From positions 1 to 64,000 of the forward strand of contig CALBPI010000055.1 in NCBI GenBank assembly GCA_937899415.1: DNA of 64,000 bases, given 5' to 3'. The first letter of the stretch is position 1; the number at the start of each line of letters is the position of its first letter. Position numbers and translations under genes: made by a program. The notes beneath the pieces were generated by a model that saw only the letters and a list, made by a program, of their open reading frames with translations, had not been told where the DNA came from and searched no databases. The stretch comes from an uncultured Gammaproteobacteria bacterium (GTDB taxonomy: Bacteria; Pseudomonadota; Gammaproteobacteria; Steroidobacterales; Woeseiaceae). Positions 38,516 to 46,047 of this stretch are shown in pieces.

Positions 38516-38806
38516 TTGCCGGATCCGATCGCGAATGCTGTCCGCGGGCTGCTTGACCGACAGGATCCAAATGCGCCGCACAGTCTGCTGACGCGGTTTC
38601 TGGTCAGCGCGATCATCGTGTTTGCTCAGCTCGTGTTGTACGGGGTCTACGGGGTGATGGGCGCGGTCGTGATGTACCTGCTCGGGGTCGAGCTCGGTGG
38701 CTTGTCGCTACGCTGGATGTATTTGCCGATCGGGGTAGCGTTGGCCTTTGCGCTTTGGGGTGCGGGGAAGATGCTGGGGGACTACTGGCGGAATTACGGG
38801 CACTGA
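38516..38806 (+). CDS. Small membrane protein, two helices
   Basis: A 96-aa hydrophobic protein with helices LVSAIIVFAQLVLYGVYGVMGAVVM and LRWMYLPIGVALAFALWGAGKML. The only available start is TTG at 38516, 3 nt after the upstream stop, so start choice is uncertain. Part of the thiolase-proximal unit. No recognisable domain; function unknown. A REP-like repeat follows its stop. Confidence 0.5.
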   Translation: MPDPIANAVRGLLDRQDPNAPHSLLTRFLVSAIIVFAQLVLYGVYGVMGAVVMYLLGVELGGLSLRWMYLPIGVALAFALWGAGKMLGDYWRNYGH

Positions 38807-38817
38807 GCCGTCATGGC

Positions 38818-38929
38818 CGTCGTTGCGAGCCGGCGGAGCCGGCGCGGCAACCTCCCAACACCATCGCACTGTTTGTCATTACGACATCGTCAAGAGATCG
38901 CCGCGTCGCTTCGCCCCTCGCGATGACGG
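38818..38929. repeat. REP-like palindrome, degenerate copy
   Basis: Begins CGTCGTTGCGAGCCGGCGG and ends CCCTCGCGATGACG, with CGGCAACCTCC and AGAGATCGCCGCG in between. Same family as 13961-14308 but more diverged. It fills the gap between two convergent genes. Confidence 0.75.
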
Positions 38930-38949
38930 GCGTGTTCCGCACGGCCGCG

Positions 38950-39369
38950 TCAGAGCGCGCTCACACCCCAGAGCTTGGTGTACTTCTCGCAATGAAGTAC
39001 GAGCGTCTGGTAGGCATCAATGTCGATGTCAGCGGGAATCTCGTAGCGCTGCGCGCCCTTGGCCTTTTGCAACTTGGCGATCAACACGCTGCCTGACGTG
39101 GCGTTCTTGGCGTTAACGCTGCCCGCTTCGAGCGGTGAGAGAAACAGCTTCAGGTCCGGTGCGCGACGCGTCTTGAAGCTGTCGTCGAGTTCGAGGAAAC
39201 GACCTTCGGCGGTCTCAACGATTTTCCACGCGCCTGCGATCTTCTGTGATTTCTTCGTCCACGTACCGCCGTGATTGTCGGCGTATGCGGTGTTGCTCGT
39301 CATCAATGCGGCGCCCAGTGTGGCGACGACAATGAGAACGCCTCGTACTATCAGGTTTGCACTCGTCAT
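38950..39369 (-). CDS. DM13 domain exported protein
   Basis: A 139-aa exported protein: signal segment LIVRGVLIVVATLGAALMTS, cleavage near AYADNHGG, then a DM13 domain (WKIVETAEGRFLELDDSFKT, APDLKLFLSPLE, GAQRYEIPADIDIDAYQTLV) ending with the conserved LHCEKYTKLWGVSAL, whose Cys is the proposed redox residue. The DM13 domain is thought to take part in electron transfer. ATG at 39369 after GGAGC. Probably periplasmic. Confidence 0.82.
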   Translation of the reverse strand: MTSANLIVRGVLIVVATLGAALMTSNTAYADNHGGTWTKKSQKIAGAWKIVETAEGRFLELDDSFKTRRAPDLKLFLSPLEAGSVNAKNATSGSVLIAKLQKAKGAQRYEIPADIDIDAYQTLVLHCEKYTKLWGVSAL

Positions 39370-39460
39370 GTTCTTGCTCCGTTGGTATTCGGTTTGTGTG
39401 TCGCCCACAGCGACCTTGCCGAAAGAGACCTCGGCCCACGCAAAAACATTTCAGTGGCCG

Positions 39461-40450
39461 CTATTCGCGTGCGACCAGCTCGACTCTGCGGTTCTTGGCG
39501 CGGCCGCCATCGGTGGCATTCGTGAACACGGGTACAAGTGGGCCAACGCCTGCCGCCTCAAGGCGATCGGGTGCGATGCCATAGTCCTGAACAAGGGCCG
39601 CGCGCACGGAAAGCGCGCGGTCGGCACTGAGCTTCATGTTGTAGGCGTGCGTGCCCTTCGCATCCGTGTGACCGACAACGTAGAAACGGGTGTCAGGCCT
39701 CGCCGCGAGGAAACCGGCGATTTCATCGAGTGCGGGCTTGGACTCGGGCAGCAACGCGGCATCGTCGTAAGCGAACTGTAAGCCGTAGAGCACGGTGCGC
39801 CCGAGTTCCTCGATGTCGTGTCCCATGGCTTCGGCGTTGGCGACGACCAGCCCGGTTTCTGCAGGTTTGGTTTCGACCATCGTGATCAGTGCCGCGACTT
39901 CATCCGATGAGTGCTGCTCAAGCGTCACCAGCGCATAGATCGTATCGTCGGCACGTTCTTTCCTGCCGAACACGGCACCCGTGCCACCGCTTGAGGACGT
40001 GCCCGAAACGAGCTTGCCGACGGCCCCAGAGCCCCGCCAGGGGTTGGTGCTGTAGTACACGCCGAGCCAACCGGCGCCGCCGATGCCGCCCTTGACGTTG
40101 CGCTCGGGGAACAGTCCCTCGGCGATGATCTCAAAGCCCGCTTCATCCAACGCATCGCTGAAGTTCTTCCAAACCTCGGCGTGGGTGCGCTCGCCGCCCT
40201 TGAGCGAATAGAAGTTACGCGTGACGCGGCCTTCGATGTCGATCCACTCGCCGATGGCGCGGTAACCTGTCACGGGCCCTACAGGCACCCGATAGGGCAA
40301 GTAGTTATCGGTCTGGCACCACTCGAGCACGGTGTTCGGATAGCGGGTAAGCGCGCCGTGGTCGCTGCAGCCTTCGGCGTCTTGCGTTTGTGCGGGTGTT
40401 GCCGCGACGGCCAGCAGAATGGCCGTGAGCAATGAGACTCGGTATCGCAT
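39461..40450 (-). CDS. DUF4892-like and OmpA-like outer membrane protein
   Basis: A 329-aa exported protein. Signal peptide MRYRVSLLTAILLAVAATPA; residues about 25-190 resemble DUF4892 (TRYPNTVLEWCQTDNYLPYR..., GEWIDIEGRVTRNFYSLKGG); residues about 210-329 are an OmpA peptidoglycan-binding domain (FYVVGHTDAKGTHAYNMKLS ... GGRAKNRRVELVARE). It probably links the outer membrane or periplasmic lipids to the cell wall. ATG at 40450 is used since the leader upstream has no signal-peptide character. It is 91 nt from the DM13 gene and may be cotranscribed. Confidence 0.82.
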   Translation of the reverse strand: MRYRVSLLTAILLAVAATPAQTQDAEGCSDHGALTRYPNTVLEWCQTDNYLPYRVPVGPVTGYRAIGEWIDIEGRVTRNFYSLKGGERTHAEVWKNFSDALDEAGFEIIAEGLFPERNVKGGIGGAGWLGVYYSTNPWRGSGAVGKLVSGTSSSGGTGAVFGRKERADDTIYALVTLEQHSSDEVAALITMVETKPAETGLVVANAEAMGHDIEELGRTVLYGLQFAYDDAALLPESKPALDEIAGFLAARPDTRFYVVGHTDAKGTHAYNMKLSADRALSVRAALVQDYGIAPDRLEAAGVGPLVPVFTNATDGGRAKNRRVELVARE

Positions 40451-40564
40451 CTTCGCCCCCCAGAGAATGACCTGCCATAAACGACAGTATAGGCTCGCCG
40501 GCAAAGACTGGGGTTTGTGACGTCACGACGTGCCCGGCAACCGCGGATTCGCTATATTCGACCC

Positions 40565-40951
40565 ATGTACCGCTTGGTCTCCATCGTTGCGCTTGCGCTG
40601 TGTCTGGCCGGCTGTGGCTCGGGCACGCTGATCCTCAATAAGGACGGTATCGATTGGGAGCCGCGCCGCGATGACGACCGGTCGCGACCGGATTCGAATC
40701 AGCGTTTTGCGTGCCAAATGGACTACAAGTGCACGCAACCGCTGACGAACTTCCAGGAAGTGACGCAGCGTCGTCGCGAGCGCGACCGCGCGGCCAAAGC
40801 ATCCGCAGCGGCACGCGAGCCGGCGCGGTTACCTGCTTTTCGCCTCGACCGTGACGTGAGCTGCGAGTCTGACTGCACCCCTCCCCAGACGCGCAGCCTC
40901 TTGCTGCCCGCCGAACAGCTGCCTGCATTGCCGGACCCGCTGGAGCGCTAG
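40565..40951 (+). CDS. Small lipoprotein, unknown
   Basis: A 128-aa lipoprotein: MYRLVSIVALALCLAGC gives a clear lipobox (LAGC, Cys17). The mature part is polar, with four further Cys (about ACQMDYKC and SCESDC) that could form two disulfides, and a Pro/Arg-rich middle. No domain recognised. Its stop overlaps the convergent GST gene by 4 nt (CTAG). Confidence 0.7.
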   Translation: MYRLVSIVALALCLAGCGSGTLILNKDGIDWEPRRDDDRSRPDSNQRFACQMDYKCTQPLTNFQEVTQRRRERDRAAKASAAAREPARLPAFRLDRDVSCESDCTPPQTRSLLLPAEQLPALPDPLER

Positions 40952-41787
40952 TCGAAGTCAGTAGCGTTGTGGCGTTCTTTAAGCTGTGAGCTCTCGTCAC
41001 CCCAGGTGCGATTGACGCGTCGGCCGCGTATCACGCCGGGGCGTTCGGCGATCTGCTCGGCCCAGCGCACGACGTTCTTGTAAGACGCCACGTCGAGAAA
41101 CTCACCCGCGTCGTAAAGCTTGCCCATGGCCATCCCGCCGTACCACGGGAATGTGGCGATGTCGGCGATGGTGTATTCGTTGCCCGCCAGAAATTCGCGG
41201 TCCGCGAGGTTCCTGTCGAGCACGTCCATCTGGCGCTTCACTTCCATTGAGAAGCGGTTGATCGGGTATTCCCACTTCTCGGGCGCGTAGGCATAGAAGT
41301 GGCCAAAGCCACCACCGAGGTAGGGCGCGGCGCCCATCTGCCAGAAGAGCCAGTTGAAGGTCTCGGTGCGTGCGGCGGCGTCCGTCGGCAGAAACTCGCC
41401 AAATTTCTCGGCCAGGTAGACGAGAATCGAGCCGGATTCAAAAACGCGCGAGTGCGGGTCCGTGCTGCGGTCGAGCAGGGCGGGGATCTTGGAGTTCGGA
41501 TTGATGTCGACGAAACCGCTGCCGAACTGGTCGCCTTCACCGATATTGATGAGCCACGCGTCGTACTCCGCGCTCTCGTGGCCGGCCGCCAGTAACTCCT
41601 CGAACATCACCGTGGCCTTGACGCCATTGGGCGTGGCCAGCGAGTAGAGCTGGTGCGGGTGTTCGCCGACGGGGAGCTCTTTATCGTGCGTGGGGCCCGA
41701 GATGGGGCGGTTGATGTTAGCGAACTTGCCGCCGCTCTCGGCGTCCCAGGTCCAGACTTTCGGGGGGGTGTAGGTGTTGTCGGACAT
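40948..41787 (-). CDS. yghU: YghU-type glutathione S-transferase/disulfide oxidoreductase
   Basis: A 279-aa nu-class GST-like protein. Characteristic N-terminus KVWTWDAESGGKFANINRPI, SGPTHDKELPVGEHPHQLYS, then thioredoxin-fold SLATPNGVKATVMFEELL, GSGFVDINPNSKIPALLDRS, and the helical domain (NWLFWQMGAAPYLGGGFGHF). Proteins of this type bind two glutathiones and reduce disulfides or organic peroxides. ATG at 41787 chosen at the family start. The 5' region lies next to a REP-like element. Confidence 0.88.
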   Translation of the reverse strand: MSDNTYTPPKVWTWDAESGGKFANINRPISGPTHDKELPVGEHPHQLYSLATPNGVKATVMFEELLAAGHESAEYDAWLINIGEGDQFGSGFVDINPNSKIPALLDRSTDPHSRVFESGSILVYLAEKFGEFLPTDAAARTETFNWLFWQMGAAPYLGGGFGHFYAYAPEKWEYPINRFSMEVKRQMDVLDRNLADREFLAGNEYTIADIATFPWYGGMAMGKLYDAGEFLDVASYKNVVRWAEQIAERPGVIRGRRVNRTWGDESSQLKERHNATDFD

Positions 41788-41865
41788 GACAGGCTCCCTT
41801 CGGGGTCTTGTTTGAGGTAGCGCGATGAGACCGGCGCCGGGCGGAGTATATGACAGAGACGAGTT

Positions 41866-41978
41866 CGTCATCGCGAGGCGCGAAGCGCCGCGGCGATCTC
41901 TGCCAGGTTATCGTGCGGTTGCCGGTAGCGCCGGCGTTACGAGATTGCCGCGCCCGCTTCGCGGGCTCGCAATGACGG
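41866..41978. repeat. REP-like palindrome
   Basis: CGTCATCGCGAGGCGCGAAG ... GGCGATCTC on the left, GAGATTGCCGCG ... GGCTCGCAATGACG on the right: a near-complete 113-nt inverted element of the family at 13961. It fills most of the gap before the arsC stop. Confidence 0.85.
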
Positions 41979-41985
41979 TGAATGG

Positions 41986-42408
41986 CTACGCGCTCACCCG
42001 CTTCCCATCAGCATCAATGATAAGCACCCCCTGCTCGGTCTCGAACGGGCCTTTTGGCCAGGTATCGAGCAACTCGAGCACCGTGTCGGAGGGTCGACAC
42101 AGTGCCACGCCCTTGGACGTGCACACGAAGGGGCGATTCACGAGCACGGGGTGCTCCAGCATGGCGTCGATAATCGCGTCGTCGCTGATACCGTCTTCGA
42201 GCAACCCGAGCTCCTCAGCCGGCGAGCGCTTCTCCCGCAGTGCCTGGCGAGGCGTCACATCGGCTGCGGCGAACAGGCCAAGCAACTGCGGCCGGGTCCA
42301 GCCCGCTTCCAGGTATTCGATGACCACAGGCTCAATGCCGGCGCCACGGATAATCTGGAGCACGTTGCGTGAGGTGCCGCAGTCGGGGTTGTGGTGGATG
42401 ACGATCAT
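41986..42408 (-). CDS. arsC: Arsenate reductase (glutaredoxin-dependent)
   Basis: A 140-aa ArsC co-linear with the E. coli enzyme: HHNPDCGTSRNVLQII with the nucleophile Cys10, ALREKRSPAEELGL with the Arg of the anion site, HPVLVNRPFVCTSKGVALCR and RPSDTVLELL. Reduces arsenate using glutathione/glutaredoxin. It stands alone with no arsR, arsB or acr3 in the window, so a housekeeping or Spx-like thiol role is possible. An AGGTAACC stretch precedes the start. Confidence 0.9.
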   Translation of the reverse strand: MIVIHHNPDCGTSRNVLQIIRGAGIEPVVIEYLEAGWTRPQLLGLFAAADVTPRQALREKRSPAEELGLLEDGISDDAIIDAMLEHPVLVNRPFVCTSKGVALCRPSDTVLELLDTWPKGPFETEQGVLIIDADGKRVSA

Positions 42409-42471
42409 GCGGTTACCTCTCTTGTAGGTGAGCCAACGACGGCATCGAGCAGTCCTCCATGTGCAGGGCCG

Positions 42472-44598
42472 CTAGGCGCGTTCGAATTGCGCTAGTAGCG
42501 GTACCCCTTGGGGGTGGGGCGCCAATATCGACCAAGCGGAATCCCACACCTCGTGAGCTTCGTCATCGCGCCCAGAGCGCTTCAGCGCGATGGCTGCGTA
42601 GGCATTAATTTCCGCGATCAGCGCGTGAATAAACGGATTGCCCGCGAATTGCTCACAGGCCTCCAGCGCCTGGGCATAGTACGCGAGTGCCTTCCCGAGC
42701 TCGGCCCGATCTGCGGCAAGGAGACCTCTTGCATAGTCATAGCCCAAACGCGGCAGCTCAGCCAGGTTCTCGGCGTCCAACCTGGCAAGCAGTCGGGCCG
42801 CTTCCGATTTGTTGCTGCTGTGTCGCGCGATACTCAAAGCCAGGTCCAGCAACTGCACCGACTGGTCCGGCGATGCTTTGGCGGACTCGCGTTGCGCTGC
42901 GATCATCTGATCCCAGTCGCCCGTGGCATCGTGGACCTGGCCCAGCGCCGCGTAGTAGCCGCTTTCGCCCAGTTCAGCGCGATGGCTGTCGAGCAACACC
43001 ATGGCATCGTCAGCTCGGCCGTCCATCGCCAGCAGTCGGGTCTGCTCGCCAAGCAGCTCCTGCGGTGTCGCACCACCCAGCACGTTCAGTGTTCGGACGA
43101 CACGCAGAGCCAACAAACCGATTTTGGGTTTGTGATAGAGCTTGGCTGCCTGAACGCGATCAAAAGCGATCACGGGGCCAACGATCACGGTCACCGCGAA
43201 AATGGACAGCGCGAACAAACCGAAAACGACGTAATCACCCCAAGTGAATGGCGCGCCGTCCAGCAGGGATTTGATCAACAAAGCGGTGGTCGGTATCCAC
43301 AGCAGCCAGTTGGCCGTAAACGCGCGCAACGCGGTTCGCCAGCCGCTTTGCTTGAGTGTCTGAGCCAGCGCGGCCATGTCGCTCGGGTTCAGGTCGCCGG
43401 GCAGCTCATCCGCGAGACCTTCCGAGGGCGCCAGCAGGAGTCTTGGAGACCCGACGCCGATGGCCTTCAGGTGACGCAGGGCGTGCTTGGTGGTCAGTCC
43501 GACAACGATGCCCTCGACACTCTGGTCCTCGTGGCCGGTGCCGCTGTAAAGAAATCGCTGCAGCGCACCGGAGTCTTTGGGCGGCGACTCCGGCAACGCA
43601 TAGATACTGATTGGGAACGGCTGTTGGAGTGTCGCGATCACGGTTCGTCGTGTCTCGGCTGGAAGCTCACGTTGCATGGCCGCAAACAAGTCCGAGCCAC
43701 TCAGGTCTTCCGCCTGCAGTTGCTCATACACCGCCTCGACTTTCTCATCGCCGTCGATGAGCATGTACTCCAGTGCGTCGTCGGACAGGTTGTCGTGCAC
43801 AACATCAATGTTGCCTTCAATGCGCTCCCAACGGACGGCATCGACTCTTGATTGCCGGCGGTAGCGGTCGAGAGCGGTCTCGCGGATCTGGTCGCACCAA
43901 TGATCGAATGCGATCTCCAGCGCGCCTTCGATGTCCCTGTCACTTGGCGACAGCTCAAGTGTTCGAGCGCGCGAGACAATATCCGCCCGTGACGGCGGCA
44001 CACGCAGACGCCAGTCCATGGCAATGGCATAGACCTGTTCCAGAACCGATTGAACGAGCCGTTCCGTGACGGGCAGGGGTGATTCGGACCCATGGCGGCG
44101 AACCCGTTCGAGCGCGTCGGCAGGCGTCGACGCATCATCCACAAGCCACTCCAGTCGCCGCAGCCGCACTTCATCAATCGGTCCGTTGCCGAATCCGTAG
44201 ACCGTCTTGTCCCGATAGGCCGAGAACACCATGAAGCGTGGCTCTGGGTCGCTACCCGCGAGGGCCGAGGGCATAACCACAGCGGCAATCGGCAACTCTC
44301 GGTGACGAAAGGCAGAGATCACCTGGCCGGACGTGAGATCGTCAAAATCGACGAGCGGCTGGAACTTGAGCGGATTCAGCGACTGGATCAGCGACGTAGT
44401 TGCCTCATCGTGCTCCATGGCGGCGCTCCGTTCGAGCCGGAGCCGGGCCGGTGCCAGTAACGTCGGGTCAACGAGCTCGACTGAGGCCGAGTAGCCCGTA
44501 ATGAACTGCGTGGCTTTCCGCTTGAGCCAGAAGTATGCGGCGACAATGAGGATCACAAGCGTCAGGACGACGCCCCCGACGATCTTGAGTATGAGCAT
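42472..44598 (-). CDS. Large membrane protein with TPR-like tail, unknown
   Basis: A 708-aa protein I do not recognise. One N-terminal helix (ILKIVGGVVLTLVILIVAAYFW), then a soluble region of about 400 residues, two central helices (about 430-490: NWLLWIPTTALLIKSLLDG and VVFGLFALSIFAVTVIVGPV), and a helical tail with TPR-like repeats (LDSHRAELGESGYYAALGQV, LAYYAQALEACEQF, AAIALKRSGRDDEAHEVW). No enzymatic motif. Divergent from the two-gene unit 44805-45992. Could be a scaffold or a sensor. Confidence 0.6.
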   Translation of the reverse strand: MLILKIVGGVVLTLVILIVAAYFWLKRKATQFITGYSASVELVDPTLLAPARLRLERSAAMEHDEATTSLIQSLNPLKFQPLVDFDDLTSGQVISAFRHRELPIAAVVMPSALAGSDPEPRFMVFSAYRDKTVYGFGNGPIDEVRLRRLEWLVDDASTPADALERVRRHGSESPLPVTERLVQSVLEQVYAIAMDWRLRVPPSRADIVSRARTLELSPSDRDIEGALEIAFDHWCDQIRETALDRYRRQSRVDAVRWERIEGNIDVVHDNLSDDALEYMLIDGDEKVEAVYEQLQAEDLSGSDLFAAMQRELPAETRRTVIATLQQPFPISIYALPESPPKDSGALQRFLYSGTGHEDQSVEGIVVGLTTKHALRHLKAIGVGSPRLLLAPSEGLADELPGDLNPSDMAALAQTLKQSGWRTALRAFTANWLLWIPTTALLIKSLLDGAPFTWGDYVVFGLFALSIFAVTVIVGPVIAFDRVQAAKLYHKPKIGLLALRVVRTLNVLGGATPQELLGEQTRLLAMDGRADDAMVLLDSHRAELGESGYYAALGQVHDATGDWDQMIAAQRESAKASPDQSVQLLDLALSIARHSSNKSEAARLLARLDAENLAELPRLGYDYARGLLAADRAELGKALAYYAQALEACEQFAGNPFIHALIAEINAYAAIALKRSGRDDEAHEVWDSAWSILAPHPQGVPLLAQFERA

Positions 44599-44804
44599 GA
44601 GTGGTTGTCCCTGCGCCTCTTCCGCGCTTATTTTTCGATCATGCTAAATCGCAGCGGGCAAGGTCACAACTGACCGGACTGACTGCAATCGATGTTGGAA
44701 TTTTGTCACATACTTGTCACAGTCCTGCGTGTAGATGTGCAGGAGCGTTTTGTTGAATTCAGTGTGGCCATTGAGCGCCCCGGGCAAGTGGACATCGTCG
44801 AAAC

Positions 44805-45431
44805 ATGAAGCGCATTGAGAAATCGATTGAGGACACTGTCTATTGCGCCACGTTCGACGATGACGGCGTCCTGGTCAGCGAGAGCTACTCGTGCGGGGAT
44901 ATCACCTTGGTCAGAATCGCTAAAACGGAAGGTATCGAGGAGACCTACATCTGCGCGGGCAAAGTGCTAACCGCTGCCGCGTACGACCGTCTGCGGGTAG
45001 ACCGCTGCGGAATGCCTGCCGCAGATCCGGACCTTGACGGCTACAGCCAGGTATTGTGTGCCCTTGAGGGCGCCGAACAGGAAACGACGAGCTCTGAGAC
45101 CGATGACGATGCCAAGGCCATCTATGACGCTGCGAGCAGTATTGATGCCTTCCTGGACAAGGGCGGCTGTCTGTTTGGGGAAGCACCCGAGGGGACCGCT
45201 GCGCTCTGCCAGGCGTTGATCGATTCAGGAGCAAGACTGGCCGTGGATAACCCGCAGCGGAATCAGGAGTCATTCTCCCCCTGGTTTGCGGATGGGTTGG
45301 CGGTTCAGCTGCCCGACAATGCCGACGGCTGCGAGCGGCTCCTGAATACGCTGGCGCCGTACGCCGAGCAGAGCGGCTATCCGCTCAGTGTCGACGACGA
45401 TCATCGCTACGTGTATGTGCTGGATAGTTGA
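44805..45431 (+). CDS. Cysteine-containing acidic protein, unknown
   Basis: A 208-aa acidic soluble protein with no recognised domain, signal peptide or membrane segment. It has about eight Cys spread through the chain (e.g. TVYCATF, SYSCGDI, YICAGK, LCALEG, GGCLFGE). It directly abuts the next gene, stop to start with no gap, so the pair is coupled. The 206-nt divergent gap upstream carries TTGTCACATACTTGTCAC, a repeated TTGTCAC that may be a regulatory site. Confidence 0.55.
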   Translation: MKRIEKSIEDTVYCATFDDDGVLVSESYSCGDITLVRIAKTEGIEETYICAGKVLTAAAYDRLRVDRCGMPAADPDLDGYSQVLCALEGAEQETTSSETDDDAKAIYDAASSIDAFLDKGGCLFGEAPEGTAALCQALIDSGARLAVDNPQRNQESFSPWFADGLAVQLPDNADGCERLLNTLAPYAEQSGYPLSVDDDHRYVYVLDS

Positions 45432-45992
45432 ATGAGTCTGGAGTATCAGAAATACACCGAACTGCGGAAAGTGCAGAAGAAGCTTGGCCTGGGGTATCAG
45501 GACATTGGGGACGAGCAAATCTCTGAGCTGGATCGTGATTCGCAACTATTTGAGTATCTCGGCCGAGCCAGGCTCCCAGTGGAGTTGGAGAGTGTCATCT
45601 ATTTGGCAAACGGCACCCAGCTAGATCCAGCGTCCGATGAGGCTGCCTTTTGGTCTTTCATAGATGCCGACGATCTGATCGAGACACTGGAGGCCGTTAG
45701 AGAATCTCCGTTTCCTTGGTCAGGTATCGCGAACTCTGAGTCTGAATGCTGGGCGCCGCAGTCGGGTCGGTGGCCGGAGGAGTGGGTCCCATTCATTAAT
45801 TGGAATGGATCGATACTGGGTGTCTATGCAGGTGATCGCGAGAATGCTGGCGCAATACTAGGGGTGGCAATCGACGGAGCTATTTCTCTGGCGCGATGGG
45901 CTAATTCTCTTGATGCCTTCTTCGATCAGCTCATTCTGGACTACGAGACGAAAGGTAGCCCGGGGCTGGATGCCCTGTTGGACCAATGCTGA
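45432..45992 (+). CDS. SMI1/KNR4 (SUKH)-like protein, tentative
   Basis: A 186-aa acidic protein. The central segment WPEEWVPFINWNGSILGVYAGD resembles the core of SMI1/KNR4 (SUKH) proteins, many of which are toxin immunity proteins; the match is visual and tentative. Codon use is visibly more AT-rich than the neighbours (CTA, AGA, ATA and TTT are frequent), suggesting recent arrival. Adjacent to the 208-aa protein; no obvious toxin gene with it. Confidence 0.5.
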   Translation: MSLEYQKYTELRKVQKKLGLGYQDIGDEQISELDRDSQLFEYLGRARLPVELESVIYLANGTQLDPASDEAAFWSFIDADDLIETLEAVRESPFPWSGIANSESECWAPQSGRWPEEWVPFINWNGSILGVYAGDRENAGAILGVAIDGAISLARWANSLDAFFDQLILDYETKGSPGLDALLDQC

Positions 45993-45997
45993 GTGTT

Positions 45998-46047
45998 ATG
46001 GGGCAGAGTTCTTAACGTACGAACAGCGTTGAGTGTTCGAGCCCCAT
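45998..46047. terminator. Nested inverted repeat between convergent genes
   Basis: ATGGGGC at 45998-46004 pairs with GCCCCAT at 46041-46047; inside it GTTC and GAAC form a second short stem. It exactly fills the gap from the SUKH-like stop to the glcB stop, so it may end transcripts from both sides, though no T run is present. Confidence 0.4.
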
